A DNA stretch of 64,000 nucleotides from Amycolatopsis dendrobii (GTDB taxonomy: Bacteria > Actinomycetota > Actinomycetes > Mycobacteriales > Pseudonocardiaceae): contig NZ_JACGZW010000010.1 of NCBI RefSeq assembly GCF_014145675.1, positions 248,001 through 312,000 on the forward strand, given 5' to 3'. Positions 17,746 through 27,950 of the stretch are shown here, piece by piece. The translations under genes were made by a program, and so were the position numbers. Within the stretch, counting starts at the first letter, position 1. Each line of letters opens with the position of its first letter. The notes under the pieces were generated by a model. That model searched no databases, was not told the origin of the DNA, and saw nothing but the letters and a program-made list of their open reading frames with translations.

Positions 17746-17790
17746 AATCATCTCTATGGTTGACACAATCATCCATCCGGATAATTATGG
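17746..17790. promoter_or_regulatory. AT-rich divergent promoter region
   Basis: This gap is strikingly AT-rich for the window. It contains a TTGACA -35 (17760-17765), a GATAAT hexamer (17780-17785), an 8-base palindrome ATAATTAT (17781-17788) and a direct repeat AATCATC at 17746-17752 and 17767-17773. The 14-base spacing between TTGACA and GATAAT is shorter than ideal. The repeats are candidate TetR binding sites. Confidence 0.4.
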
Positions 17791-17807
17791 AGGCCGACCG
17801 AGAGGGG

Positions 17808-19058
17808 ATGACCGTGAAGAAGATCAAGGTGGCGGTGGTGGGCGGCGGTACCGGCGGGTTGTGCCTGGCGCACGGCCTGTCGCGGGCCGGAGTCGAGGTG
17901 GCGGTGTACGAGCGCAGCCGCACCCGGACCGAGCGCTTGCAGGGCTACCGCGTGCACATCGCGCCGATGGGTTCCGCCGCGCTGCACGAATGCCTCCCGC
18001 CGAAGGCGTGGGAGCAGTTCCTGGCCACGACGGGGGTAAGCGAGGGGACGTTCGGCTTCGTCACCGAGAAGATGCGCGAGCTGGCGGCCTTCGACGCTCC
18101 GCCCAGCTCGGACGCGACCGCCGCGCACCATTCGGTCAGCCGGATTTCGATGCACCAGGTGCTGTCGTCCGGACTGGACGGAATCCTCTGGTACGACAAG
18201 GAATTCATGCGTTACGAGACCGATTCGAAGGGGGTCGGCCTGCACTTCGCGGACGGCACCACTGCCGAGGCGGACCTGGTCGTCGGCGCGGACGGCGCGA
18301 GCTCCCGGGTCCGTGCGCAATTGTTGCCGCACGCGAAGCGCGTGGACACCGGAATCCGTACCGTCATCGGCAAATTCCCGCTGACCGAAGAGTCCCGCAC
18401 GCAGCTTCCGAAGCGGCTCGCGACGGCCCCGACACTCGTGCTGCCCCCGCCGGGCTGCGGAATGTTCACCGCGCCGCACGAGTTTCCGTCGGCTTCGGTC
18501 AATGACGAGACCGCGGCCGTCGACCCCGTGCTGTTCGACAACACCGCCAGTTACGTGATGTGGTCCTACGGCGCGAAGGCCGCACACTTCCCGGCCGACC
18601 TCGCCGAATTGGACGCTCCCGCGCTTCGTTCACTGATCCTGGGCCGGATCCGCGACTGGCATCCCGCGTTCGGCCGGCTGGTGCGGGATTCGCCGGACGG
18701 CACGGTGAGCATGCTGCCGATCCGCACGTCGGTGCCGGTCCGCGACTGGGAGACCGGCCCGGTCACCCTGCTCGGCGACGCCGTGCACAGCATGACCCCG
18801 TTCCGCGGCATCGGCGCGAACATCGCCCTGCGCGACGCGCAAGTGTTGTGCCGCAACCTTTCCCGCGGTGGCGATGTGACCGCTGCGGTTGCCGACTACG
18901 AGCGGCGGATGCGGAAGTACGCGTACCCGCAAGTGCGTGGTTCGCTGCGCAGCGCCGAGCAGTTCGTGACCGAGAGCCGGTTCAGCCGCGGGATGACGCG
19001 CGCGTCGATGACCGCACTGGGGGCGGGTCTTTCGCTGCGGAGGAAGCTGCGCGGCTGA
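17808..19058 (+). CDS. FAD-dependent monooxygenase
   Basis: A flavoprotein of the aromatic hydroxylase (PHBH-like) fold, 416 residues. The FAD-binding Rossmann motif is VAVVGGGTGGLCLAHGLSRA near residue 7. The DG motif is VVGADGASSRVR near 160. The GD motif GDAVHSMTPFRGIGANIALR near 322 is the second FAD contact and is followed by the usual substrate-side helix. Such enzymes hydroxylate aromatic or polyketide substrates using NAD(P)H and oxygen; the substrate is unknown. The ATG at 17808 was chosen; an ATG seven codons upstream (17787) and a GTG two codons downstream are possible. It is paired with the divergent TetR gene. Confidence 0.85.
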   Translation: MTVKKIKVAVVGGGTGGLCLAHGLSRAGVEVAVYERSRTRTERLQGYRVHIAPMGSAALHECLPPKAWEQFLATTGVSEGTFGFVTEKMRELAAFDAPPSSDATAAHHSVSRISMHQVLSSGLDGILWYDKEFMRYETDSKGVGLHFADGTTAEADLVVGADGASSRVRAQLLPHAKRVDTGIRTVIGKFPLTEESRTQLPKRLATAPTLVLPPPGCGMFTAPHEFPSASVNDETAAVDPVLFDNTASYVMWSYGAKAAHFPADLAELDAPALRSLILGRIRDWHPAFGRLVRDSPDGTVSMLPIRTSVPVRDWETGPVTLLGDAVHSMTPFRGIGANIALRDAQVLCRNLSRGGDVTAAVADYERRMRKYAYPQVRGSLRSAEQFVTESRFSRGMTRASMTALGAGLSLRRKLRG

Positions 19059-19060
19059 CC

Positions 19061-19537
19061 TCAGCCCGCGCCGTACCAGCGCCCGCCCGGCGGCATGGCG
19101 TATTCCTTGTACAGCAGAGCGGCCAGGGCTTGCCAGCCGGTTTCGTCCGCGGGGTACGTCTGGCCGCCTGGTGCGATCAGCACGGCCTGGCCGCTCGCGT
19201 CGGCGACCAGCGAGATCGGCACGCGGAACTCGTCGTAGTCGTGCCGCACCAGCCAGCGCCACCCGATCGTGAACCGGCGGCGCGCGGACACCGGATAACG
19301 CACGTCGACGTCGGAGACGCCGGTGCTGACGGTCGTCCACAGCGGAGTGACGCGGAGTCCGGCGAGATGCACGAGCTGAGGTTTCTTGCCCTCCGGTTCG
19401 AAACGGTAGTACGGCCGCTTGCACCACCGCTCCCAGCGCAGCCGCCGTCGTTCGCGGCGGATCGGGCCGTGCAGCCGGGACAGCGCTTCCTCCACCAGGA
19501 CGAGGGCGCGGGCGTAGTCGGGATCGGTGCGGGACAC
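19061..19537 (-). CDS. Hypothetical protein
   Basis: A 158-residue soluble protein I do not recognise. It has a basic N-terminal third (GPIRRERRRLRWERWCKRPY), a central stretch of short strands and a Trp-rich C-terminal half. No signal peptide or membrane segment is visible. Codon use is typical of the region, which supports coding. It starts 28 bases after the aliA stop on the same strand, so it may be the last gene of the catabolic operon, although nothing in it suggests a catalytic role. Confidence 0.7.
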   Translation of the reverse strand: MSRTDPDYARALVLVEEALSRLHGPIRRERRRLRWERWCKRPYYRFEPEGKKPQLVHLAGLRVTPLWTTVSTGVSDVDVRYPVSARRRFTIGWRWLVRHDYDEFRVPISLVADASGQAVLIAPGGQTYPADETGWQALAALLYKEYAMPPGGRWYGAG

Positions 19538-19565
19538 GAGATTCTCCCCTCTCTCGCGCCCGAAG

Positions 19566-21191
<1,626 letters not shown>

Positions 21192-21204
21192 GACGGGCTC
21201 CGGG

Positions 21205-21939
21205 TCAGCTCATGGTGAGGCCGCCGCTGACGCTGACGGTCTGGCCGGTGACATAGGCGGCCTCGTCGGAGGCAAGGAAGGCGACCACGTTCGCGATGTC
21301 GGACGGCTGCGCGAGCCGGCGGAACGGGATGGCTTTCGTCAGTGCTTCGCGCAGCTTCGGGTTGTCTCCGCCGAGCGAGGCGAACAGTTCGGTGTCCGCC
21401 GGACCAGGGCAAACGACGTTGGCGTTGACCGTGTTGCGCGCCAGTTCCCGGGCGATCGACTTCGTGAACGCGATGATGCCGCCCTTCGCCGCCGAGTACA
21501 CCGCCTCGCCCGACGAGCCGACGCGACCGGCGTCCGACGCGATGTTGACCACGGACCCGAAGCCCTGCTCGACCATCACCGGCAGCACCTCGCGGCAGGT
21601 GTTGAGGACGCCGTAGAGGTTGATCTGCACGACGCGGTCCCAATCGGCGCGATCGGACTCCACGAACGGACCCGCCTTGTCCCAGCCTGCGTTGTTGACC
21701 AGCACGTCGATCCGGCCGAACTGCGCGCGGACCTGCTCGACCGCGCCGGCGACGGACTCGGGGGAGGTGACGTCGGTCTTGACGCCGAGCCCGCCGATCG
21801 CGGCCGCGGTTTCCTTCGCGGTGGTCTCGTTGATGTCGCTGACCACGACGGTCGCGCCCTCGGCGGCCAGCTTCCCGGCGATGCCGCGGCCGATGCCCTG
21901 ACCCGCGCCGGTGACGATGACGACTTTGTCTTTGAGCAT
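21205..21939 (-). CDS. badH: 2-hydroxycyclohexanecarboxyl-CoA dehydrogenase-like SDR
   Basis: A 244-residue classical SDR. The cofactor motif VTGAGQGIGRGIA lies near residue 9, NNAG in VLVNNAGWDKAGPF near 87, and the catalytic YSAAK near 152. The WDKAGPF signature after NNAG recalls BadH-type enzymes. It probably oxidises 2-hydroxycyclohexane-1-carboxyl-CoA to the 2-keto compound with NAD+, the substrate of BadI two genes upstream. ATG start preceded by AAGGAG. Eleven bases or fewer separate it from aliB, so they are surely co-transcribed. Function is inferred from context and overall similarity. Confidence 0.82.
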   Translation of the reverse strand: MLKDKVVIVTGAGQGIGRGIAGKLAAEGATVVVSDINETTAKETAAAIGGLGVKTDVTSPESVAGAVEQVRAQFGRIDVLVNNAGWDKAGPFVESDRADWDRVVQINLYGVLNTCREVLPVMVEQGFGSVVNIASDAGRVGSSGEAVYSAAKGGIIAFTKSIARELARNTVNANVVCPGPADTELFASLGGDNPKLREALTKAIPFRRLAQPSDIANVVAFLASDEAAYVTGQTVSVSGGLTMS

Positions 21940-21949
21940 GTTTTCTCCT

Positions 21950-23095
21950 TTAGGGGGCGTAGGCGCGGCCGAGCAGATTGCGCGCGATGACGAGCTTCGA
22001 CACCTGTGCGGTGCCGTCGCCGATTTCGAGGCCGATCACGTCGCGAAGCCGCTGCCCGACGGGACTTTCGCTGGAGTACCCGAGGTGCCCGAAGGTCAGC
22101 AGGCACTGGTGGATGGTCTCGGCGGCCAGCTTCGGCGCCCAGAACTTCGCCATCGCGGCCTCGGTGCTGTGCTCGACGTCGTTGTCCTTCCGCCACAACG
22201 CCTCGTAACAGACGTGCCGGGCTCCGCGCAGGTAGGTCGCCTGCTCGGCAAGCGGGAACGCGACGCCCTGGAAGGTGCCGATCGGGCTGCCGAAGGCCTC
22301 GCGGTCGCGCGACCATTGCAACGCCTCGTCGAGCGAAACCTGCGCTGCGCCAAGGCAAGCGAGGCCGATGATCGCGCGCGAATAGTCGAAACCCTGCATC
22401 ACCGAGACGAACCCTTGGCCCTCGCCGCCGACCAACGCTTCCTTCGGGACGGGCAGCCCGTCGAAGTGCAATGAAGCGCGTCCGATCGCCCGGCTGCCGA
22501 GGTCGTCGAACGCCGCCCGCGAGACATGCGCGTCGTCCAGTTCGACCCAGAACGCGCTGACGCCGCGGGCGCCGGGGCCGCCGGTGCGGGAGAGCACGAG
22601 CGCGACGTCAGCGGACATGCCCAGCGTGATCGACGTTTTCTCGCCGGTGAGCCGCCAGCCGTCGCCGTCCGGTTCGGCCTTCATCTCCAGCTTCGCGGCA
22701 TCGGTGCCGTGCCCGGGTTCGGTGATGCAGAACGCGGGCACGACCTCGCCGGACGCGATCGGCGGCAGCCACGCCGCCTGCTGCTCCTCGGTCGCGTTGC
22801 GGGTGAGGATGTCGCTGACCAGCGCGCTGACGATGATCAGGTAAGCCGCGTTGAAGTCGCCGCGCGCGACCTCCTCGGCGGCCATCCCGGCGACGACCGC
22901 GCTGGCCTCCTGGCCGCCGTGCCGTTCCGGGATGCGCAGGCCGGTCAGGCCCATCGAGGCCAGGTCCGCGACGAGCTGAGGCCGCAGCTTCGCCGCCTTG
23001 TCGTCGGATTGGTAATGCGGTGCAAGGACTTTCGCCGCGAACCGGCGCAGCTCTTGCCGGTAGGCGTCCTCGTCGCCGGTGAAGGTGAAGTCCAT
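21950..23095 (-). CDS. aliB: Cyclohexanecarboxyl-CoA dehydrogenase-like acyl-CoA dehydrogenase
   Basis: A 381-residue FAD-dependent acyl-CoA dehydrogenase with intact family landmarks: CITEPGHGTDAAKLEMKAEP near residue 120, the ADVALVLSRTGG strand, QGFDYSRAIIGLACLGAAQV near 235, and a C-terminal FGHLGYSSESPVGQRLRDV segment. It should introduce the ring double bond to give cyclohex-1-ene-1-carboxyl-CoA. Electrons would pass through an electron-transfer flavoprotein encoded elsewhere. The ATG at 23095 lies two bases after the badI stop and its ribosome-binding site is inside badI. Ring specificity is inferred from the operon. Confidence 0.85.
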   Translation of the reverse strand: MDFTFTGDEDAYRQELRRFAAKVLAPHYQSDDKAAKLRPQLVADLASMGLTGLRIPERHGGQEASAVVAGMAAEEVARGDFNAAYLIIVSALVSDILTRNATEEQQAAWLPPIASGEVVPAFCITEPGHGTDAAKLEMKAEPDGDGWRLTGEKTSITLGMSADVALVLSRTGGPGARGVSAFWVELDDAHVSRAAFDDLGSRAIGRASLHFDGLPVPKEALVGGEGQGFVSVMQGFDYSRAIIGLACLGAAQVSLDEALQWSRDREAFGSPIGTFQGVAFPLAEQATYLRGARHVCYEALWRKDNDVEHSTEAAMAKFWAPKLAAETIHQCLLTFGHLGYSSESPVGQRLRDVIGLEIGDGTAQVSKLVIARNLLGRAYAP

Positions 23096-23097
23096 GG

Positions 23098-23892
23098 TCA
23101 GTGCCAGTTCACGTGCGAGACGAAGTCCGGCTTGCGCTTCTCCGCAAACGCTTGCGCACCCTCCAGGCCCTCCGGCGAGGCAGTGAACAGGTCGAGCGCG
23201 GACATGGCCAAATTGGACAGTCCGGCCTGGTGATCGGTGTCCGCGTTGAAGGACTGCTTGAGAAACCGCAGTGCGGTCGGGCTCAGCGCGGCAGCGTCCT
23301 GGGCCCACGCCTTGGCGGTCTTGAGCAGTTCGCCCGGCGGGACGACGGCGTTGACCAGGCCCATCCGCTCGGCTTCGGCCGCGTCGTACTGGCGGCAGAA
23401 GAACCAGATCTCGCGTGCCTTCTTCTCGCCGACGACCCGTGCGAGATACGCCGAGCCGAACCCGGCGTCGAACGACCCGACCCGCGGACCGGCCTGGCCG
23501 AACCGCGCGGTCTCGCTGGCGATCGTGACGTCGCACAGGACGTGCAGCACGTGCCCGCCGCCGATCGCGACGCCGTTGACCGCGGCGATCACCGGCTTCG
23601 GGATGTCGCGGATGAGCTTGTGCAGGTTGCCGATCTCGAACATGCCGCTCTCGGTCGGGCCGTAGTCGCCGGTCTCCGCGCGCTGTTTGACGTCGCCGCC
23701 GGTGCAGAACGCCTTCTCGCCGGCTCCGGTGAGGATCACCGCCTGCACGTGCTTGTCCGCCCACGCCAAGCGGAACGCCTTGATCAGCTCGTCGACCGTC
23801 CGCCCGCGGAAGGCGTTGTAGCGCTCCGGCCGGTCGATCGTGACGACCGCGGCCGGACCGTCGATTTCGTACCGGATGTCCTCGAACTCCAT
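23098..23892 (-). CDS. badI: 2-ketocyclohexanecarboxyl-CoA hydrolase (BadI-like)
   Basis: A 264-residue crotonase-superfamily protein. It follows the Rhodopseudomonas BadI pattern closely: start MEFEDIRYEIDG, RPERYNAFRG, FCTGGDVKQR, AIGGGHVLHVLCDVTIASE, VVGEKKAREIWFFCRQYDA and the FNADTDHQAG stretch. BadI opens the six-membered ring of 2-ketocyclohexane-1-carboxyl-CoA by water addition, giving pimeloyl-CoA. It is the first gene of the operon. ATG at 23892 with GGGAG upstream. The retained VVGEKKAREIW and NADTDHQAG segments separate it from generic enoyl-CoA hydratases and from MenB. Confidence 0.87.
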   Translation of the reverse strand: MEFEDIRYEIDGPAAVVTIDRPERYNAFRGRTVDELIKAFRLAWADKHVQAVILTGAGEKAFCTGGDVKQRAETGDYGPTESGMFEIGNLHKLIRDIPKPVIAAVNGVAIGGGHVLHVLCDVTIASETARFGQAGPRVGSFDAGFGSAYLARVVGEKKAREIWFFCRQYDAAEAERMGLVNAVVPPGELLKTAKAWAQDAAALSPTALRFLKQSFNADTDHQAGLSNLAMSALDLFTASPEGLEGAQAFAEKRKPDFVSHVNWH

Positions 23893-23931
23893 CGTTCGCT
23901 CCCGTCTGTCGTCTGACCACGGTGACAAAAT

Positions 23932-23947
23932 TTGACTGATGAGTCAA
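23932..23947. promoter_or_regulatory. Perfect palindrome, probable TetR operator
   Basis: TTGACTGATGAGTCAA has perfect 6-base arms around GATG, in the 115-base gap between badI and the divergent TetR gene. Each arm also reads as a TTGACT -35 element, one per strand, so a bound repressor would block both promoters. It stands out as AT-rich against the surroundings. Confidence 0.6.
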
Positions 23948-24007
23948 GAGTTGAACGCGTAGTCAGCCGGTAGGCTTCCAGGACAGCGGAAAACCGGGAG
24001 GAGCAGG

Positions 24008-24634
24008 ATGGGCGCGGTGAAACCGCCGTCCGAGCGCGTTCAGCGCAAGCGGGGCAAGCGGATCCAGGAGATCCTGACGGCGGCGGCCGAGCTGTTCGGC
24101 GAACGCGGCTACGACGCGGTGAGCCTGGAGCACGTCGCCGAGCGCCTGGACGTCACGAAGGGCTCGCTGTACTACTACTTCTCCAGCAAGGACGAGCTGG
24201 GCACGGCCGCGATCGAGACGCTCGGCGACGAGTGGACGGCCCGGCTGGAGCACCTGCTCGAACGCACCGAGGGCACGCCGGAAGTCCGGCTGCGCGCGTT
24301 GATCCACGAGCACGTCACGGTCGCGGTCAACGACTATCCGGCGGCGCTGCGGCTGTTCCTGATGCCGCGCGAATGGCCGAGCGCGCAACGCGAGCGGATC
24401 AAGGAGCTCCGCCTGCGCCACGACGCGCTTTTCCGCGCGCTGATCGAAGAAGGCTTAGCGAGCGGCGAGTTCGCCGTCACCAGCGTCGACACCGTGCTGC
24501 AGTGCATGCACGCAGCGATGAGCCAGGCTCCGACGTGGTGCGGTGAACTGCCGCCCGCCGCGCGGGGGAAAGCCGTGGACGAGGTCGCCGACACGCTGAT
24601 GGCGCTCGTCCACATTGGACAGCTCGGCCGCTGA
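24008..24634 (+). CDS. TetR family regulator of the alicyclic-acid operon
   Basis: A 208-residue TetR protein. The helix-turn-helix reads ILTAAAELFGERGYDAVSLE then LDVTKGSLYYYFSSKDELG (residues about 22-68). The C-terminal domain resembles the TetR_C type common in regulators of acyl-CoA catabolism. It diverges from badI-aliB-badH-aliA with a perfect palindrome between them, so it probably represses that operon and is relieved by a CoA intermediate (inference). ATG start with GGAGGAGCAGG upstream. Confidence 0.9.
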   Translation: MGAVKPPSERVQRKRGKRIQEILTAAAELFGERGYDAVSLEHVAERLDVTKGSLYYYFSSKDELGTAAIETLGDEWTARLEHLLERTEGTPEVRLRALIHEHVTVAVNDYPAALRLFLMPREWPSAQRERIKELRLRHDALFRALIEEGLASGEFAVTSVDTVLQCMHAAMSQAPTWCGELPPAARGKAVDEVADTLMALVHIGQLGR

Positions 24635-24635
24635 G

Positions 24636-26354
24636 CTAGAGGCGGTTCGGGGCTTCGATGCCCAGCAACCCCAAGCCCTGCACGAGCGTGCGCGAGGTGA
24701 GCTTCGCGAGCTGCACCCGCGAAGCGCGCAGCTCGGACGTCTCCGCGGTCAGCACCGGGCACTGTTCGTAGAAGCGCGAGAAGGTGACTGCGGTGTCGTA
24801 CAGGTACGTACAGAGCTTGTGCGGCGCGTACGCGGACGTCGCCGCGCTGATCGCTTCGCTGAACCGCAGCAGCGTCAGCGCGAGCGCGCGTTCCGCCGGT
24901 TCTTTGAGCAGCACTGGTGCTTCTTCGGCGGTTTCGCCTGCCTTGGCGAGGATCGACTCGATCCGTGCGTGCGCGTACTGCAGGTAGACGGACGTATTGC
25001 CGTCCTTGGCGAGCATGCGGTCCCAGTCGAACACGTAGTCGCGTTCGCGGTCGCTGGAAAGGTCGGCGTACTTCACCGCGCCGATCCCGACCGCGTGCGC
25101 GACCTCCTGCTGCTCTTCCTTGCTGAGCTGACTGCGCTCGGCAACGACTTCCGCGGCTTGTGCGACCGCTTCGTCGAGCAGGCTGGAGAGTTTGATCGTC
25201 TCGCCGGCGCGGGTGCGGATCACCTTGCCGTCCGCGCCGAGGATCGAGCCGAACCCGATGTGCTCGGCGTGCACGCCGTCGAGCCAGCCTGCCGCGCGGG
25301 ACACCGCGAAGACCATCGCGAAGTGCTGTGCCTGCGGGGCGCCGACGACGTACAGCAAGTCGGTCGCGCCGCGTTCGGCGGTCCAGTACCGGACGGTGGC
25401 GAGGTCGGTGGCCGCGTAGCCGTAGCCGCCGTCGCGTTTGCGGACGATCAGCGGGAGCCGGTCGCCCTCGCGGTTGGTGAAGCCCTCGGGGAACACGCAG
25501 ACCGCGCCGTCGCTGATCTCGGTGAGCCCGTCGGCTTCGAGTTCGTCGACGACCTCGCCCAGGTACGGGTTGTAGAAGCTTTCGCCGTAGATGTCGTCGT
25601 CGGTGAGCGTGATGCCGAGCCTGCGGTAGGCGGCGTTGAAGTGCCGTGTCGACTCGTCGACCAGCTCCTGCCAGAAGGCGAGCGTTTCCGGGTCGCCGCT
25701 CTGGAGTTTCACCACCCGCTCGCGGGAGCGGTTCGCGAAGGCCTCGTCGGCGTCGAACTTCCGGCGCGCGGCCTGGTAGAACGCGTTGAGGTCGCTGCGG
25801 TCGCCGGACGGTTCGTCGAGGTGGTGCTCGATGAGCATGCCGAAGGGCGTGCCCCAGTCGCCGAGGTGGTTGTGCGGCAGCACTTCGTGCCCGGCGAAGC
25901 GCAGCAGCCTGGTGATCGCGTCGCCGATCACCGTGGAGCGCACGTGCCCGACGTGCATTTCCTTGGCGACGTTGGGACTGCTGTAGTCGAGCGCGACCCG
26001 GCGCGGCTGTTCGGCTTCCGCCACGCCGAGCCGGTCGTCCTTCGCCTGCTCGGCGACGCGCTGCTCGAGCCATTCGCGGCGCAGCACGAAGTTCAGGAAT
26101 CCGGGCCCGGCGATCTCGGGCCGGTCGGCGACGCCGTCCAGTTCCAGGTTCTCGACGATCCCGGCGGCGACCTCGCGCGGCGGCTTGCCGAGCCGTTTGC
26201 CGAGGCTCATCGCCAGGTTGCACTGGTAGTCGACACCGTCGCGAGTGGACACCGCGATGAGCGCCGCGGACGGGTCGAGATCGACGTCGAAGGCGCGGCG
26301 GAGAGCGGCCACCACGCGTCGGGCCAGTTCCTCACTAACCTCGGGCTTGCGCAC
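24636..26354 (-). CDS. argS: Arginyl-tRNA synthetase
   Basis: A 572-residue class I synthetase that charges tRNA-Arg. The HIGH-type motif is in KEMHVGHVRST near residue 127; the N-terminal Add-1 domain precedes it. The KMSKS position reads KVIRTRAGETIKL near 355, a degenerate form as usual for ArgS. The C-terminal anticodon-binding DALR domain contains YAHARI and the closing LVQGLGLLGIEAPNRL. The sequence is closer to the E. coli type than to what I recall for ArgS of the actinobacterial lysA/hom locus, so it may be a second copy; that cannot be checked here. It is convergent with the TetR gene, with one base between them. Confidence 0.95.
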   Translation of the reverse strand: MRKPEVSEELARRVVAALRRAFDVDLDPSAALIAVSTRDGVDYQCNLAMSLGKRLGKPPREVAAGIVENLELDGVADRPEIAGPGFLNFVLRREWLEQRVAEQAKDDRLGVAEAEQPRRVALDYSSPNVAKEMHVGHVRSTVIGDAITRLLRFAGHEVLPHNHLGDWGTPFGMLIEHHLDEPSGDRSDLNAFYQAARRKFDADEAFANRSRERVVKLQSGDPETLAFWQELVDESTRHFNAAYRRLGITLTDDDIYGESFYNPYLGEVVDELEADGLTEISDGAVCVFPEGFTNREGDRLPLIVRKRDGGYGYAATDLATVRYWTAERGATDLLYVVGAPQAQHFAMVFAVSRAAGWLDGVHAEHIGFGSILGADGKVIRTRAGETIKLSSLLDEAVAQAAEVVAERSQLSKEEQQEVAHAVGIGAVKYADLSSDRERDYVFDWDRMLAKDGNTSVYLQYAHARIESILAKAGETAEEAPVLLKEPAERALALTLLRFSEAISAATSAYAPHKLCTYLYDTAVTFSRFYEQCPVLTAETSELRASRVQLAKLTSRTLVQGLGLLGIEAPNRL

Positions 26355-26411
26355 GGTGTCCCTCCTTCGCGTAGTCGATCGGCAAAGCCTACCGACCGCG
26401 CGCGAACGGGT

Positions 26412-27701
26412 TTACCTCAGTTCGCTGCCCTTCGTTTCGGGCATCCGGAGGATCACGAAGAACGCGATCGCCGCCCCGGCGGCTACGTACCAGAAGAACG
26501 CGGTGGCAGCGCCCGCCGCGGACAACGCGCTGAGCACGAGCGGCGCGGTCCCGCCGAACACGGCGACGGTCAGGTTGTACCAAGCGCCGATGCCGAGCCC
26601 GCGGAGTTCGGTGGGGAAGAGCTCGCTCATGATCGCCGGGGCGAGCGAGGTCATCGCGGTGTAGAGCGCGAGGCCGACGCAGAACACGATGAGCAGATTC
26701 CCGAACCCGGGCCGCACGAGGTAGGAGAGCGGGACGATGACGAGTGCCGTCGCCCCGGACCAGACCAGCAGCTGAGGCCGCCGTCCGACCCGGTCCGCGA
26801 GGGCGCCCATCGGGTACTGGAGGACGACGAACAGCGCGGTCGCGATGGAAAGCGCGAGGAAGGTGTCGACGTCGTCCGCGCCGCGCCCCTTGACGGCGAA
26901 GGACGTGAGGGCGCTGAAGAAGGTGTAGTAGCACAGCGTCGAGAGCATCGAGAACCCGATGAGCTGCCCGACCGCCCGCGGATGCTGGGTGATCGTGGTG
27001 AGCAGCGGCCGCTGAACCTGCCGCGCGGTCTCCTTTTTCTCGTGGTACAGCTCGGTTTCCGCGAGACTGCGGCGCAGCCACAGCCCGACCAGCCCGAGCA
27101 CCCCGCCGAGCAGGAACGGAATCCGCCAGCCGAACGAGCTGAGATGCGCCTTGTCCATCGTGCGGGCGAGCACGAACCCGAGCACCGTCGCGATGAGGAC
27201 CGCGGACCCGGTGGAGATGTAGAAGAAGGACGAGTAGCGCCCCCGCCGCTCCTTGGGCGCGACCTCGCCGAGGTACGCGGAAGCGTTGGAAACCTCGCCG
27301 CCGAGCGAAAGCCCCTGCGCGATCCGCGCGAGCAGCAGGAGAATCGGAGCGAGCCACCCGACCTGCGCGAACGTGGGAAGCAGCCCGATCGCGACCGACC
27401 CGCCCGCCATCAGCGAAATGGTGAGAATCATGGCGGGCTTGCGCCCGTGCACGTCGGCGAACCGCCCGAGCAGCACGCCGCCGAGCGGCCGGAAGAAGAA
27501 CGCGAGCGCGTAGGTCGCGAACGTGTTGATCAGGGCGAGCGTTTCGTTGCCAGGAGGGAAGAACGCGCCGGCGAAGTAGATGCTGAAGGTCGCGTAGATC
27601 GTCCAGTCGAACCACTCGAGCGCATTGCCCGCGCTGGCAGCGAACAACTTCCGCACCGGCAACCGATGCCGGGCGATGCCTTCGGTCGCAGAACCGGCCA
27701 T
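26412..27701 (-). CDS. MFS transporter, metabolite:H+ symporter family
   Basis: A 429-residue transporter with 12 predicted membrane helices. The MHS signatures are visible: GNALEWFDWTIYATFSIYF near residue 25, FRPLGGVLLGRFADVHGRKP near 70 and the RIAQGLSLGGEVSNASAYLGE loop near 125. The second-half repeat ALADRVGRRPQLL is also present. MHS members import dicarboxylates, alpha-ketoglutarate, proline/betaine or shikimate-like acids. Proximity to the alicyclic-acid operon raises the possibility of cyclic acid uptake, but argS lies between them. The ATG at 27701 has GGAGG seven bases upstream. Confidence 0.9.
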   Translation of the reverse strand: MAGSATEGIARHRLPVRKLFAASAGNALEWFDWTIYATFSIYFAGAFFPPGNETLALINTFATYALAFFFRPLGGVLLGRFADVHGRKPAMILTISLMAGGSVAIGLLPTFAQVGWLAPILLLLARIAQGLSLGGEVSNASAYLGEVAPKERRGRYSSFFYISTGSAVLIATVLGFVLARTMDKAHLSSFGWRIPFLLGGVLGLVGLWLRRSLAETELYHEKKETARQVQRPLLTTITQHPRAVGQLIGFSMLSTLCYYTFFSALTSFAVKGRGADDVDTFLALSIATALFVVLQYPMGALADRVGRRPQLLVWSGATALVIVPLSYLVRPGFGNLLIVFCVGLALYTAMTSLAPAIMSELFPTELRGLGIGAWYNLTVAVFGGTAPLVLSALSAAGAATAFFWYVAAGAAIAFFVILRMPETKGSELR

Positions 27702-27950
27702 CGGGCAACCTCCACACGTCCGCACGGGTGGAACGGGACTTTGCCAGAAATGCCCGGAGATCGGTAGATCCCGGCAAAGGATGGCAGTTGGTGCTTGTCC
27801 CACTGCGGTCCGTGACGCGGGATTGCCGTTGCCGCAGGCGATGCTGCTGGGATGCGAGTGGCTCGTCGGTCGCCGTGCGAGCAGACGGAACGTCGGCGGC
27901 CTCGCGCCCGGTCCCCGCTCGCCGCGCCTGGCAGCCAGCCGTCGCCTCCG

